Below, one piece after another: positions 1 through 27,553 of a DNA stretch of 64,000 nucleotides. The position numbers and the translations under genes are program-made. The stretch is taken from assembly GCA_012295275.1 (NCBI GenBank), contig CM022667.1:8064038-8128037 (forward strand). Direction: 5' to 3'. The stretch is from Chrysomallon squamiferum (Eukaryota > Mollusca > Gastropoda > Neomphalida > Peltospiridae). The first letter of the stretch is position 1; every line of letters begins with the position of its first letter. A model generated the notes under the pieces. That model was not told the DNA's origin. It saw nothing but the letters and a program-made list of their open reading frames with translations, and did no database searches.

Positions 1-55
1 GACACACAGACAGACACACAGACACACAGACAGACATGGAGAATAAGAAACTCAC

Positions 56-16605
<16,550 letters not shown>

Positions 16606-16998
16606 GGCTAAATACTGTCACCAACGACAAACTAAAAAGTTAGTTTCATTCAGCATACATTTATATACTTCTTGAAACTGTCTACCGGCCTTCTACACTG
16701 TGTGCATGCCGCCATTTTGTTTACCAGTTTCTATGCTACAGAAGTTCAAAGGTTAAATAAACAGCTTCACAGCAGGTGCTTTTTTGACGTAACGTGCAAT
16801 CATCTGATTGATTGTTACGCCTTGGTTGTTAAATAAATGTTGGTTTTATCGAAATTAGTGGAACTTTCTCGCTCAGCAGGATTTATCGATTTAGCTGAAC
16901 TTAAACTGGTCTATTTATGATGCCTTGATGGTTATTATTTTTTAATCGTTTTTTTTTTCCTTCTTCTTTTCTGATCTTTCTTTTTATTATTATTATAA

Positions 16999-17044
<46 letters not shown>

Positions 17045-17478
17045 TAACATTATGAATGACATTACCTGGTTTCATTTATAGTAAGCAAATATTTCAAAAC
17101 TGACTACGATAATACGAGGAGAGACTGGTCATAAAATTTACCCTGTGTGTCCCGCATATTTTTATATCGTGTAAAATAGTCTACATAATTCCTCGGATTC
17201 ATGGACAGTTATTAAAATAATAAATAAATAAATAAAAGTTTGTTGAATCCTTAATAGGCAGAATTAAAGATAAAAAATTATAATAAATAAATAAATAAAT
17301 AAGTAATTTAATTAGAAAATCAGTAAATAATTAAATAACAATAATAAATCGTAGGTAATAAAACAAATGTTAATATATGTCTACTCTTGTCTGTTGAGAT
17401 CAAGAAAATTAATGTTAGTGTATTTTCTTCTCTTTTTTCGTTCTTTCTAGTCTTTTCTTTTTCTTATGAAGCGAACAA

Positions 17479-17517
<39 letters not shown>

Positions 17518-17900
17518 TAATTAATTAATTAATTTTTTAATAATATGACTTTATCAAGGAAGCATGATATTGTATAACATTAAATTTTAAATAAATAGTT
17601 AAATAAAAATCAATACTGAAATTTTATTTATGAAACATATTTTCTTCTTTATTAAACGTTGACATTCTCATTAATTAATTAATTAATTTCAAAAATGTAT
17701 ATTCACCACAGTAATTTGTTTATAAGGTTATCTTTTCGCGGGATAAATATGACGTCGACAATTGAATGACGTCATTGACAACAGACACACAGTTGCGGTT
17801 CGGGCAGGTCATAGTGTTTTACCTAGAATATTTAATCTTTGAAATCAGAAATAATCTCAGTAAGTTAAACAAATGTATTATAATTAATAATTATAGTAAA
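16606..17900 (-). promoter_or_regulatory. Upstream region of the dynein gene with a YY1-like motif
   Basis: On the sense (minus) strand, CAAAATGGCGGC (16719-16708) lies about 105 bp upstream of the first ATG. It matches the YY1 consensus common in metazoan core promoters and 5' UTRs. A paired CRE module lies about 1.1 kb upstream (separate entry). The rest is low-complexity: (ATT)n at 16990-17043, AAAT and TTAA runs, and (AAT)n at 17481-17515. The transcription start is not determined. Confidence 0.45.
17740..17776 (-). promoter_or_regulatory. Paired CRE module (TGACGTCG + TGACGTCA)
   Basis: TGACGTCG at 17750-17757 and the full palindromic CRE TGACGTCA at 17767-17774 are 17 bp apart, with ACAATTGAA between them and GATAAATA on the left. 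Read on the minus strand, the order is CRE, CRE, then TATTTAT, pointing to the dynein gene. A near copy in opposite orientation is at 59034-59070 upstream of AOAH. CREB/ATF-type bZIP proteins bind such sites; use here is inferred. Confidence 0.6.
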
Positions 17901-17999
17901 AATGTAACTGAAACATAATAATTTTGTCAGGACGTTTACTGTATTAACTTTTAAAATTAATCACATGTTCTTCAACTGGCATATTTCACGAAACACTTC

Positions 18000-18460
18000 T
18001 GATAAAATAATAGAGCTGTATTAGTATGGGTATATTTTAGTAAAATGAGTATATGTGTGTTTGAGTATAGTTTTCTATATGGGTATATGTTTATGTCGGC
18101 ATATTTTTGTATTGATGTTTGTGTGTGTGGGTATATTTTAGTATCTGAATATATATATAAATACATCTGCTTACACATATATTCGCGTCCAAAAAAAAAC
18201 AAAATAATAATATATATATATATATTATTATTTATTTTATTTATATTTTTTGGACGCGAATATATGTGTTGTATTTTTATATACGGGAATATCTGTATCT
18301 GGGTATATTTTGTATGTGGGAGTATGTGTATGTGGATGTGGATACATTTTTCTGTAGGGGTACAGAGATAAATAGGTATGTCTTTGTATGTGGGTATAAT
18401 GTGGGTATATTTGGTGTATTTTATTATATTTTTTTGGTATATAGGTATATGTATAGGTGA
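18000..18460. repeat. Degenerate GGGTATAT-type repeats flanking the minisatellite
   Basis: Variants of GGGTATATTT, GAGTATATG and GGTATATAGG recur at irregular 12-30-bp spacing on both sides of the inverted repeat. They look like diverged relatives of the GGGTATATAGGTATATG core of the array at 18899-23014. Further low-complexity TATT and TATTG runs follow to about 18620. Confidence 0.5.
18173..18269. repeat. Perfect 24-bp inverted repeat, near-palindromic 97-bp hairpin
   Basis: The left arm at 18173-18196 (ACACATATATTCGCGTCC then AAAAAA) is the exact reverse complement of 18246-18269. The 49-bp spacer is itself roughly palindromic around a (TA)n centre. The arms carry the GC-rich core CGCGTCC, unlike the surrounding AT-rich DNA. 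No reading frame or terminal duplication is visible. Confidence 0.9.
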
Positions 18461-18898
18461 GAAAGAAATGTGTTATTGGTTTCATTTTTCTTATTTATTT
18501 ATTTATTTATTTATTTATATTTTATATTATATTATGTCATATTGTGTTATATTATATTGTATTGTATTGTATTGTTGCATTGTATTATACTGTATTGTAT
18601 TTTTTTTTATTTTTTATTGTTATAATAAGGGAGAGTGATTTTATATGTAAAAACAAAAAGAGAGGGTATATTTTTACGAGGATATATTTTTATATGTTGG
18701 TATATGCGTATTTTTTATTTTTTCCATATCTGTTAATTCATTATTTTTCTTTTCTTTTCATTCCTTTCCTTTTATTTATTAATTTATTTAAAGAAAGAAA
18801 TAGAGAGGAAATATACATATGTGTTAGAGAAAAAGAGAGTATAGAACGTTTTGTTATGTGTCGAGTATTAAAAGAAGGTGCGTATGTAAGTGTGTCTG

Positions 18899-21800
18899 AG
18901 AGAGTGGGTATACAGGTATGTGATGTAAAGAGAGAGGGTATAAAGATATAAGAAGTAAAGAGAGTGGGTACATAGGTATATGATGTAAAGAGAGTGGGTA
19001 TATAGATATATGAAGTAAAGATAGTGGGTATATAGATACATGAAGTAAAGAGAGTGGGTACATAGATATATGAAGTAAAGAGAGTGGGTATACAGGTATC
19101 TGATGTAAAGATAGTGGGTATATAGATACATGAAGTAAAGAGAGTGGATACATAGATATATGAAGTAAAGAGAGTGGGTATACAGGTATCTGATGTAAAG
19201 ATAGTGGGTATATAGATACATGAAGTAAAGAGAGTGGGTATAAAGATATATGAAGTAAAGAGAGTGGGTATACAGGTATCTGATGTAAAGATAGTGGGTA
19301 TATAGATATATGAAGTAAAGAGAGTGGGTACATAGATATATGAAGTAAAGAGAGTGGATATATAGGTATATGAAGTAAAGAGAGTGGGTACATAGATATA
19401 TAAAGAAAAGAGAGTGGGTATATAGGTATGTCTTGTAAAGAGAGTGGGTATATAGGTATATGAAGTAAAGAGAGTGGGTATATAGGTATATGAAGTAAAG
19501 AGAGTGGGTACATAGATATATGAAGTAAAGAGAGTGGGTACATAGATATATGAAGTAAAGAGAGTGGGTATATAGCTATAAGAAGTAAAGAGAGTGGGTA
19601 TATAGGTATGTCTTGTAAAGAGAGTGGGTATATAGGTATATGAAGTAAAGAGAGTGGGTACATAGATATATGAAGTAAAGAGAGTGGGTATATAGGTATA
19701 TGAAGTAAAAAGAGAGTGGGTATATAGATATATGAAGTAAAGAGAGTGGGTATATAGATATATGAAGTAAAGAGAGTGGGTATATAGGTATATGAAGTAA
19801 AGAGAGTGGGTATATAGATATATGAAGTAAAGAGAGTGGGTATATAGGTATGTGAAGTAAAGAGAGTGGGTAGATAGGTATATGAAGTGAACAGAGTGGG
19901 TACATAGGTATATGAAGTAAAGAGAGTGGGTATATAGATATATGAAGTAAAGAGAATGGCTATATAGATATATGAAGTAAAGAGAGTGGGTATATAGATA
20001 TTTGAAGTAAAGAGAGTGGGTATATGGGTATGCGATGTAAAGAGAGTGGGTATATAGATATATGAATTAAAGAGTGTGGGTATATAGGTATATGAAGTAA
20101 AGAGAGAGGTTTTATAGATATATGAAGTAAAGAGAGTGGGTATATAGATATATGAAGTAAAGAGAGTGGGTATATAGGTATATGAAGTGAAGACAATGGG
20201 TACATACGTATATGAAGTCAAGAGAGTGGGTATATAGGTATATGAAGTAAAGAGAGGGGGTATATAGATATTTGAAGTAAAGAGAGTGGGTATATGGGTA
20301 TGCGATGTAAAGAGAGTGGGTATATAGATATATGAATTAAACAGAGTGGGTATATAGATATATGAAGTTAAGAGAGTGGGTATAAAGGTATGTGATGTAA
20401 AGAGAGTTTATATGTAGGTATATAATGTAAAGAGAATCGGTGTATAGGTATATGATGTAAACAGGGTGGGTATAAAGGTATGTGAGAGTAAGAGAATAGG
20501 TACATAGGTATATGATGTAAAAAGAGCGAGTATATAGGTATTTGAAGTAAAGATAGTGGGTATGTAGGTATATGAAGTAAAGAGAGTGGGTATATAGGTA
20601 TGTGAAGTAAAGAGAGTGGGTATAAAGGTATATGAAGTAAAGAGAGTGGGTATATAGATATATGAAGTAAAGAGAGTGGGTATAAAGGTATATGAAGTAA
20701 AGAGAGTGGGTACATAGGTGTATGAAGTAAAGAGAGTGGGTATATAGATATATGAAGTAAAGAGAGTGGGTATAAAGGTATATGAAGTAAAGATAGTGGG
20801 TATATAGATATATGAAGTAAAGAGAGTGGGTATATAGATATATGAAGTAAAGAGAGTGGGTACATAGATATATGAAGTAAAGAGAGTGGGTATAAAGGTA
20901 TATGAAGTAAGGAGAGTGGGTATATAAATATATGAAGTAAAGAGAGTGGGTATATAGGTATATGAAGTAAAGAGAGTGGGTATAAAGGTATATGAAGTAA
21001 AGAGAGTGGGTATATAGATATATGAAGTAAAGAGAGTGGGTATATAGGTATCTGAAGTGAAGACAATGGGTACATAGGTATATGAAGTAAAGAGAGTGGG
21101 TATATAGATATATGAAGTAAAGAGAGTGGGTATAGAGATATAAGAAGTAAAGAGAGTGGGTATATAAATATATGAAGTAAAGAGAGTGGGTATATAGGTA
21201 TCTGAAGTGAAGACAATGGGTACATAGGTATATGAAGTAAAGAGAGTGGGTATATAGATATATGAAGTTAAGAGAGTGGGTATATAGATATATGAAGTAA
21301 AGAGAGTGGGTATATAGATATATGAAGTAAAGAGAGTGGGTATATAGGTATATGAAGTGAAACAATGGGTACATAGATATATGAAGTCAAAGAGAGAGGG
21401 TGGGTATATAGTATATGAAGTAAAAGAGAGTGGGTATATAGATATATGAAGTAAAAGAGGGGGTATATAGGTATATGAAGTAAAAAGAGGTGGGTATACA
21501 GGTATATGATGTAAAAGACAATGGGTACATACGTATATGAAGTAAAAAGAGTGGGTATATAGATATATATGAATAAAAGAGGGGGTACATAGATATATGA
21601 AGTCAAAAGAGAGTGGGTATATAGATATATGAAGTAAAAGAGAGTGGGTATATAGATATATGAAGTATAAAGAGTGTGGGTATATAGGTATCTGAAGTAA
21701 AGAGACAATGGGTATATAGGTATATGAAGTAAAGAGAGTGGGTATATAGGTATATGAAGTTAAGAGAGTGGGTATATAGATATATGAAGTAAAGAGAGTG

Positions 21801-23014
21801 GGTATATAGATATATGAAGTAAAGAGAGTGGGTATACAGGTATATGAAGTGAAGACAATGGGTACATACGTATATGAAGTCAAGAGAGTGGGTATATAGT
21901 AATATGAAGTAAAGAGAGTGGGTATATAGTAATATGAAGTAAAGAGAGGGGGTATATAGGTATATGAAGTAAAGAGAGTGGGTATATAGGTATATGAAGT
22001 AAAGAGAGTGGGTATAAAGGTATATGATGTAAAGAGAGTGGGTATATAGATATATGAAGTAAAAGATAGTGGGTATATAGATATATGAATTAAAGAGTGT
22101 GGGTACATAGGTATATGAAGTAAAGAGAGTGGGTATATAGATATATGAAGTAAAGAGAGTGGATATTTAGATATATGAAGTAAACAGAGTGGATATTTAG
22201 ATATATGAAGTAAAGAGAGTGGGTATATAGATATATGAAGTAAAGAGAGTGTATATAAAGATATATGAAGTAAAGTAAGTGGGTATATAGATATATGAAG
22301 TAAAGAGAGGGGGTATATAGATATATGAAGTAAAGAGAATGGGTATATAGATATATGAAGTAAAGAGAGTGGGTATATAGATATATGAAGTAAAGAGAGT
22401 GGGTATATAGGTATATGATGTAAAGAGAGTGGGTATATAGATATATGATGTAAAGAGAGTGGGTATATAGATATATGAAGTAAAGAGAATGGCTATATAG
22501 GTATATGAAGTAAAGAGAGTGGGTATATAGATATATGAAGTAAAGAGAGTGGGTATATGGGTATGCGATGTAAAGAGAGTGGGTATATAGATATATGAAT
22601 TAAAGAGTGTGGATAGATAGGTATATGAAGTAAAGAGAGTGGGTATATAGGTATATGAAGTAAAGAGAATGGGTATATAGATATATGAAGTAAAGAGAGT
22701 GGGTATATAGGTATATGAAGTAAAGAGAATGGGTATATAGATATATGAAGTAAAGAGAGTGGATATAAAGATATGTGACGTAAAGAGGGTGGGTATAAAG
22801 GTATGTGAGAGAAAGAGAATAGGTACGTAGGTATATGATGTAAAGAGAGTGGGTATATAGGTATATGATGTAAAAAGAAGTTGGTATATAGGTTTATCAT
22901 GTAAACAGAGTGGGTGTATAGGTATATGATGTAAAGATAATGGGTATATAGGTTTATCATGTAAACAGAGTGGGTATGCAGGTATATGATGTAAAGATAG
23001 TGGGTATAAAGGTA
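18899..23014. repeat. Large 30-bp-period minisatellite, roughly 137 copies
   Basis: The consensus unit on the plus strand is AGAGAGTGGG-TATATAGRTA-TATGAAGTAA (30 bp). The period is exact for most of the array, with length changes near 19709 and 21360-21690, where units of 29-33 bp break phase. Variant units (TATACAGGTATCTGATG, GGGTATGCGATG, CAATGGGTACATA) recur in blocks, suggesting higher-order duplication. Because 30 is divisible by three, the minus strand stays open in all three frames, giving reading frames up to 566 codons with decapeptide repeats such as YTHSLYFIYL, PLSLLHISIY and IPTLFTSYIY. The plus-strand consensus is closed in all three frames. No splice context, conserved domain or signal peptide supports translation. 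Confidence 0.95.
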
Positions 23015-23223
23015 TATTATTCTGGTTAATTATTCACTAATTTCTATGTCTGTTTACTGAATTCTTTTTTATTTTAATAATATTTTTGTAATGTGTTGGT
23101 TGTTGTAGTTTATTAAAAAAAAAAAGGGGGACGGATTATATGTAAGAAGAAACTGAGTATATTTTTTGTTTAGTTAATAACTAGGTTTTCTTTTAATACG
23201 CCGATAATTATGGTTTTATTTAG

Positions 23224-23451
23224 TTATTTGGAGACCGTGTTTCGTGAAGTATCAATGCTGAAGAATAGTTTAACCTTTGACCTCCTCTGACTCTGTTTTA
23301 ACCACAACTTTGTGTTACAAGCTTCAAGATCAGATTTTAGTTTTTCAAAATTGGCATCAAGGATTCTTTTATCAGACTTCACATACATGTTAATGTTATC
23401 TATATACTCCGATCTGTTTGATTTTGGTGAAGCATCTAAATTTGCGTCTAA
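23224..23451 (-). other. Coding-like minus-strand ORF of unknown origin (isolated exon or pseudogene)
   Basis: An open frame of about 75 codons ends in TAA at 23226-23224. The first ATG is at 23388 and leaves 54 residues. It is less AT-rich and less repetitive than the flanks and reads like a charged helical segment: MYVKSDKRILDANFEKLKSD, then LEACNTKLWLKQSQRRSKV. A repeated LDAN/LDAS sits at its upstream end, where a stop (TAA) begins the frame. I do not recognise it and see no clear acceptor upstream. It could be a terminal exon of an undetected gene, a gene remnant or chance. Confidence 0.3.
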
Positions 23452-24194
23452 ATTATTTTTATATTTTTATATTTAGATCGACGCTTCTAAATTAATTCAT
23501 GGTATGCGACACAAGAAATGTATATAGATTATAAAGCTCTGGATAAAGATATAAATATATTTTAGAAATTATTGAACTAAAATGTAATATCTTAAATATA
23601 TTTTAAAATAATATTTTAGCTTGTTAAGAAACCTGCGCATCACTAAATAAATAAATATGATTTTCTTTTAATTTTGTGACCTGCGTTGAAATAGGAAATA
23701 AAAAATTAAATTAAAAAACGCATAATTGTTGAAAAGTAAGTAGATGATTATTTAACTGTCTAGAAAAAACCAATAATGACTTTGTTTTTATTATTTCTTT
23801 GCGAACACAAATAAGCGTACACGGTAATTAAACAGAAAAGTATTAAATATTAACTGATTTAACACAATGTTTATTATTAACATAAAAACAAACAAACAGA
23901 CAAGGAAACTAAGAAACAAACTAAATCAATAAATAAATAAATAAATTCAATAAATAAATAAATATTATATGTTATAACTATTATTGTAAGCTGCTTGAAA
24001 ATTCTTGGACAAGTAAAAAAAAAAAAAGAAAGAAAGAGTATTAAATAAAATAGAATTAAGTTATAAATAAATAAATATTTAAATTATTTCACTGTGTCAT
24101 GTACCTTGAACAAAATTTTTGTAAGCATCATTCCTCACCAAGTAAAGTTTTTAGAAATATTTCATAATTAATTTAAATAAACAAATTTTTTTTG

Positions 24195-24316
24195 TGTACC
24201 TAAAATGCAGTGACATTGAGTCACGTGGTGAGTGATGACACCCCCACCTCAGAGTGGCTAATACGGGAACTCACACTTGAAAGTGGGTTACTGGGGGACT
24301 GTTCACCTTAGGTACA
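24195..24316. mobile_element. Possible small TIR (MITE-like) element, 122 bp
   Basis: TGTACCTAA at 24195-24203 is exactly inverted at 24308-24316 (TTAGGTACA). The interior has noticeably higher GC than the flanks and includes GTCACGTGG and a run ACCCCCACCTC. I see no target-site duplication and no coding sequence. A structured RNA gene or regulatory element is an alternative. Confidence 0.4.
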
Positions 24317-24611
24317 GAACATGAAATTTAAAATGTGTTTAGATATAATCATATATGTATATATATTAACTTTAAAGCTATTATGGTTTAAAATTTAAAT
24401 GATTAAATAATCAAAAATAAATCTTTTTTTTTTATATTAACTGATAACGTTTAGTAACAAAAGGACCCGGTCTCATACCAGAGATATAATATAAAATTTA
24501 TTACTTAATGCCGTAGTACAGCGAAAGACAAATTGCAGAATTTTAATAGATCGAATGTCAAAATAACAAATTAGTCCAAGGGAGATAACTAGGAGTTTGT
24601 AATAATTTGCG

Positions 24612-24884
24612 ATGGACGGAAAAACGCAGCCGAGTTACGATTTGTCGAGCGAATACGACTCAAAGAATTTAACTATCTATTATTTTCCCACCTCGTACTC
24701 ATCTCAGAAGGTACTTTTTAGTTTCAATGAGTTTATATTGTTCGGTATAAATATAAGGAGATTGAGTATAAAATATGTGACAGAAATACGCAGTACCCAG
24801 TTTGCTCATTGCATTTGCATCTTCGCTTTTTTTCTGAGGTTTTTATTGCTTATTTAATTATCATTATTAGCTTTGTACACTTTT

Positions 24885-24969
<85 letters not shown>

Positions 24970-25271
24970 CACACACACACACACATACACACAGAGAAAC
25001 GTATGTACACACACACACAAATAAAAATGGAATTAAATTTAAAAAATATTTATAATTATGAAATTTGCAGGTTCTGTTTGCTCTGTTTGAAAAGAAACTT
25101 AAGTTTCGACCGAGACTTGTGAGTTTGTTTCATGGACAGCATATGGAACCATGGTATGTGAGATTGAATCCTGATGGTGTCCATGTTCCAGTTCTTAAAG
25201 ACAGTGAAACCATCATCAACCACCCAGATGAAATCATTGACTACATTGATTCACATTCAGAATCTGGTAAG

Positions 25272-25306
<35 letters not shown>

Positions 25307-25811
25307 TTTGTTCATATATGTTTTTTGGACTGTACATATTTGGTGTGTATTTTAAATTTTTATTAAAAAAATAAAATGTACCATATTGAAAATAATGTGG
25401 ATTTGTTTTTTGTTTTGTTTTTTATGTAACTGTTTAATTTGGGTGTTTTTTTTATGTTGTATTATACAATATTAAACATTGTTCATTCTTTTGCTAAAAA
25501 TTATTGCTTGTCATAACACTGTCCAAACAATAATCAGTAATTTTAAAACAATTATCAAGATGATGTTAAAATATAAAACTCTGTTTGTGTTTTAACTGAC
25601 AGGACCCACGCTGGTTCCCTCCCCTGACACAGAGCTTGGCAAGTCTGTTGCCTCACTGAGAGAGCAGCTCTACAACATCCCTGTCGACATCATCACCTAT
25701 GGTGTCATCTTCCATCCTCATCTCTCTCCCTCAGGTTGTGCAATTCCTGCTGCTGTGCAGCGAAGTATGAAAGGTCAGCTGTTTTCTTTAACAAATTTCA
25801 ACACTTAGTTC

Positions 25812-25842
<31 letters not shown>

Positions 25843-25851
25843 CTGTCTGTC

Positions 25852-25893
<42 letters not shown>

Positions 25894-25927
25894 TGTGTTT
25901 GTGTTTGTGTGTGTGTCTGTCTGTGTT

Positions 25928-25978
<51 letters not shown>

Positions 25979-26112
25979 AGAGAGACACAGAAGCATAAAA
26001 GGTCAGCGTTTCTCGTTTAACAAATTTAGTATTACTGATATCAGTACTAAGTCTGTGTGTACAGAGACAGAGTAGTATGAAAGCTTAATGAGTCTCTCTA
26101 ACACACATGTAA

Positions 26113-26176
<64 letters not shown>

Positions 26177-26712
26177 CAAATAAACTTATATAAGTATTTA
26201 TTCATGTACGTATGTATATCTGAGATATAACAGAATATTTAGTTTAGAGATTATTCAGAATTGTATCAGTAAAAATATCTTAAACTGTTAGTAAAAATAA
26301 TAATTACAAAATGTTTTTAGCAAAGTATGAAAGCAGACCTGCATGTGAAGGAACATTTAAAACTGTTTTAAGATATTAGAAAATATTTATTTCATTCTTC
26401 TTCTTTGTCATTTAAATTGATTTAGAAAATTTCACAAAGAGGCTGTGTGTGTTTGCCCACAAAGCCACGAGACACCCGAGCCTTCGCGACGCATATCTCG
26501 CTAAAAGTCAGATAGCCGCTCAGAAGTACGACGTCATAACAGACGAAGAAAACGTAAAAGTTCAGTTTTATCAGCTTGATGTTCTGTTTGAAGAGATAGA
26601 ATCCATTCTAAGAAGTAACAAACAAAGTGAGACAAAAATTAACTTATACCTTCTTTCTTCTTTCTCTTTTGTTTTCCTTTGCTCTTCTTCTTCATATTAT
26701 TACTTTTATTAC

Positions 26713-26745
<33 letters not shown>

Positions 26746-27553
26746 TACTACTACTACTACTACTATTAATATTTGTATGTTTAACTGAAATTTTCTTTTA
26801 CCTGCTTTCAAACTGTATCTCTTTAATTTAGTTGTTCTATTAGTACAACCATTAGAAGTTATCAATGAAAACTGGTTAAATATCTTAAATAGCTTTAAAT
26901 TAGAATTACATTATATTTTCACTGGATCAGTTAACCCATTTTGAAGTATTAATAAACGAAACTTAGACCATATATAAATTCAGGTTCATTAATTTAATAA
27001 TGCAGTTTCCAATAGGAAAAGAAATAGCATCTATTAATATGAGATCTAAATTCCGATTGGTTGTTTGCAGAGCACGAAGGTGAGGCAGACAAGTTCCTTT
27101 TGGGTCAGAGTTCACGGCAGCAGACATCAGTCTGTGTTGTTTGTTAAGTAGACTCAGTCTGTTAGGAATGGAATCTCGCTTCTTCCCTCCAAACAAGAAT
27201 CCTAACATCCTGAGGTAACTAATAGCAACATAGATGTGTCAGATATATATTTTTTTCTATTTTAGTTCAGTTGTAATTATATAATTGTAAATACATTTTT
27301 AAATTATAGCACTGAAATTTTGTTATTAGTTATTTCTATATGTTTTTTGATTAAGTATTTTATCTGCTGCAGTTACTTCCATCGAACTCAACAAAGAAAA
27401 GCCTTTCAGAAAATACAAGACGAGGTTGAAGACTTGCGCTGGACTCTCATCTGGGAAGATGTCAAGGCAGCTTCGCCATACATGGCAGGAGCAACGGCAG
27501 TTGGCATGACATTGTTTGCAGTGTACTACTTTGTCAAGAAAGTAACAAAATAG
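24612..27553 (+). CDS. GDAP1: GDAP1-like protein (ganglioside-induced differentiation-associated protein 1 family), frameshifted
   Basis: GDAP1-family proteins are atypical GST-fold proteins anchored by a C-terminal helix in the outer mitochondrial (and peroxisomal) membrane; they affect organelle fission. Six exons: 24612-24710, 25071-25266, 25603-25773, 26426-26626, 27071-27214 and 27373-27553, predicting about 330 residues against about 358 in human GDAP1. The GST-N part is residues ~20-95 ([46 protein letters not shown]). VIFHPHL matches the family's CILHPEL, and the helical inter-domain segment is in exon 4. GST-C starts in exon 5 (FLLGQS, then FTAADISL). The protein ends in a hydrophobic tail ([15 protein letters not shown]) with basic KKVTK. 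Exon 5 lacks one base near 27110: the frame as written reaches TAA within about 35 bases, while the +1 frame continues the family sequence and joins exon 6 in phase. Most likely this is an assembly indel. GDAP1 versus GDAP1L1 orthology is not resolvable here. Confidence 0.9.
24885..24990. repeat. (CT)n and (CA)n microsatellite in GDAP1-like intron 1
   Basis: About 40 CT units followed by about 10 CA units and a broken CA tail to 25018, ending some 50 bp before the exon 2 acceptor. Confidence 0.95.
25269..25978. repeat. (GT)n microsatellites beside GDAP1-like exons 2 and 3
   Basis: A (GT)n run starts within ten bases of the exon 2 donor (25272-25304). A second, longer run with CTGT interruptions occupies 25816-25978 in intron 3. 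Confidence 0.9.
26115..26173. repeat. (AG)n microsatellite, GDAP1-like intron 3
   Basis: About 29 AG units. Intron 4 carries a further (ATT)n/(ACT)n run at 26698-26766. Confidence 0.9.
27108..27114 (+). other. One-base deletion / frameshift in GDAP1-like exon 5
   Basis: The sequence CAGAGTTCACG is expected to carry one more base (most simply a third T), because the conserved FLLGQS lies in one frame and the family's [20 protein letters not shown] and the phase to the last exon lie in the next. As written, translation stops at a TAA about 35 bases downstream, removing the GST-C core and tail anchor. Confidence 0.85.

Larger units (their letters stand above)
23015..24611. other. Spacer between the minisatellite and GDAP1-like gene
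   Basis: Apart from the coding-like ORF (23224-23451) and the TIR element (24195-24316), this holds AT-rich, low-complexity sequence: (AAAT)n near 23925-23965, a poly-A near 24014 and A-rich runs. The 5' UTR and promoter of the plus-strand GDAP1-like gene must lie at its right end, but no TATA box or initiator stands out. Confidence 0.5.

Noticed and set aside
18854-22960. Very long minus-strand reading frames (up to 566 codons) as a repetitive secreted or membrane protein gene
   Set aside because: They are explained by a 30-bp repeat whose length is divisible by three; all three frames are open at once and no splice, signal peptide or domain evidence exists.
18899-23014. CRISPR array
   Set aside because: The repeats are directly tandem with no unique spacers, in a eukaryotic context without cas genes.
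24809-25122. Frames of alternating Ser-Leu and Thr-His
   Set aside because: (CT)n and (CA)n microsatellite in the GDAP1-like intron 1; same for the frames at 25736-26075, 29909-30139, 52635-52889, 60830-61079, 61661-61849 and 63087-63344.
26963-27208. 81-codon minus-strand frame [10 protein letters not shown]
   Set aside because: Antisense shadow of GDAP1-like exon 5.
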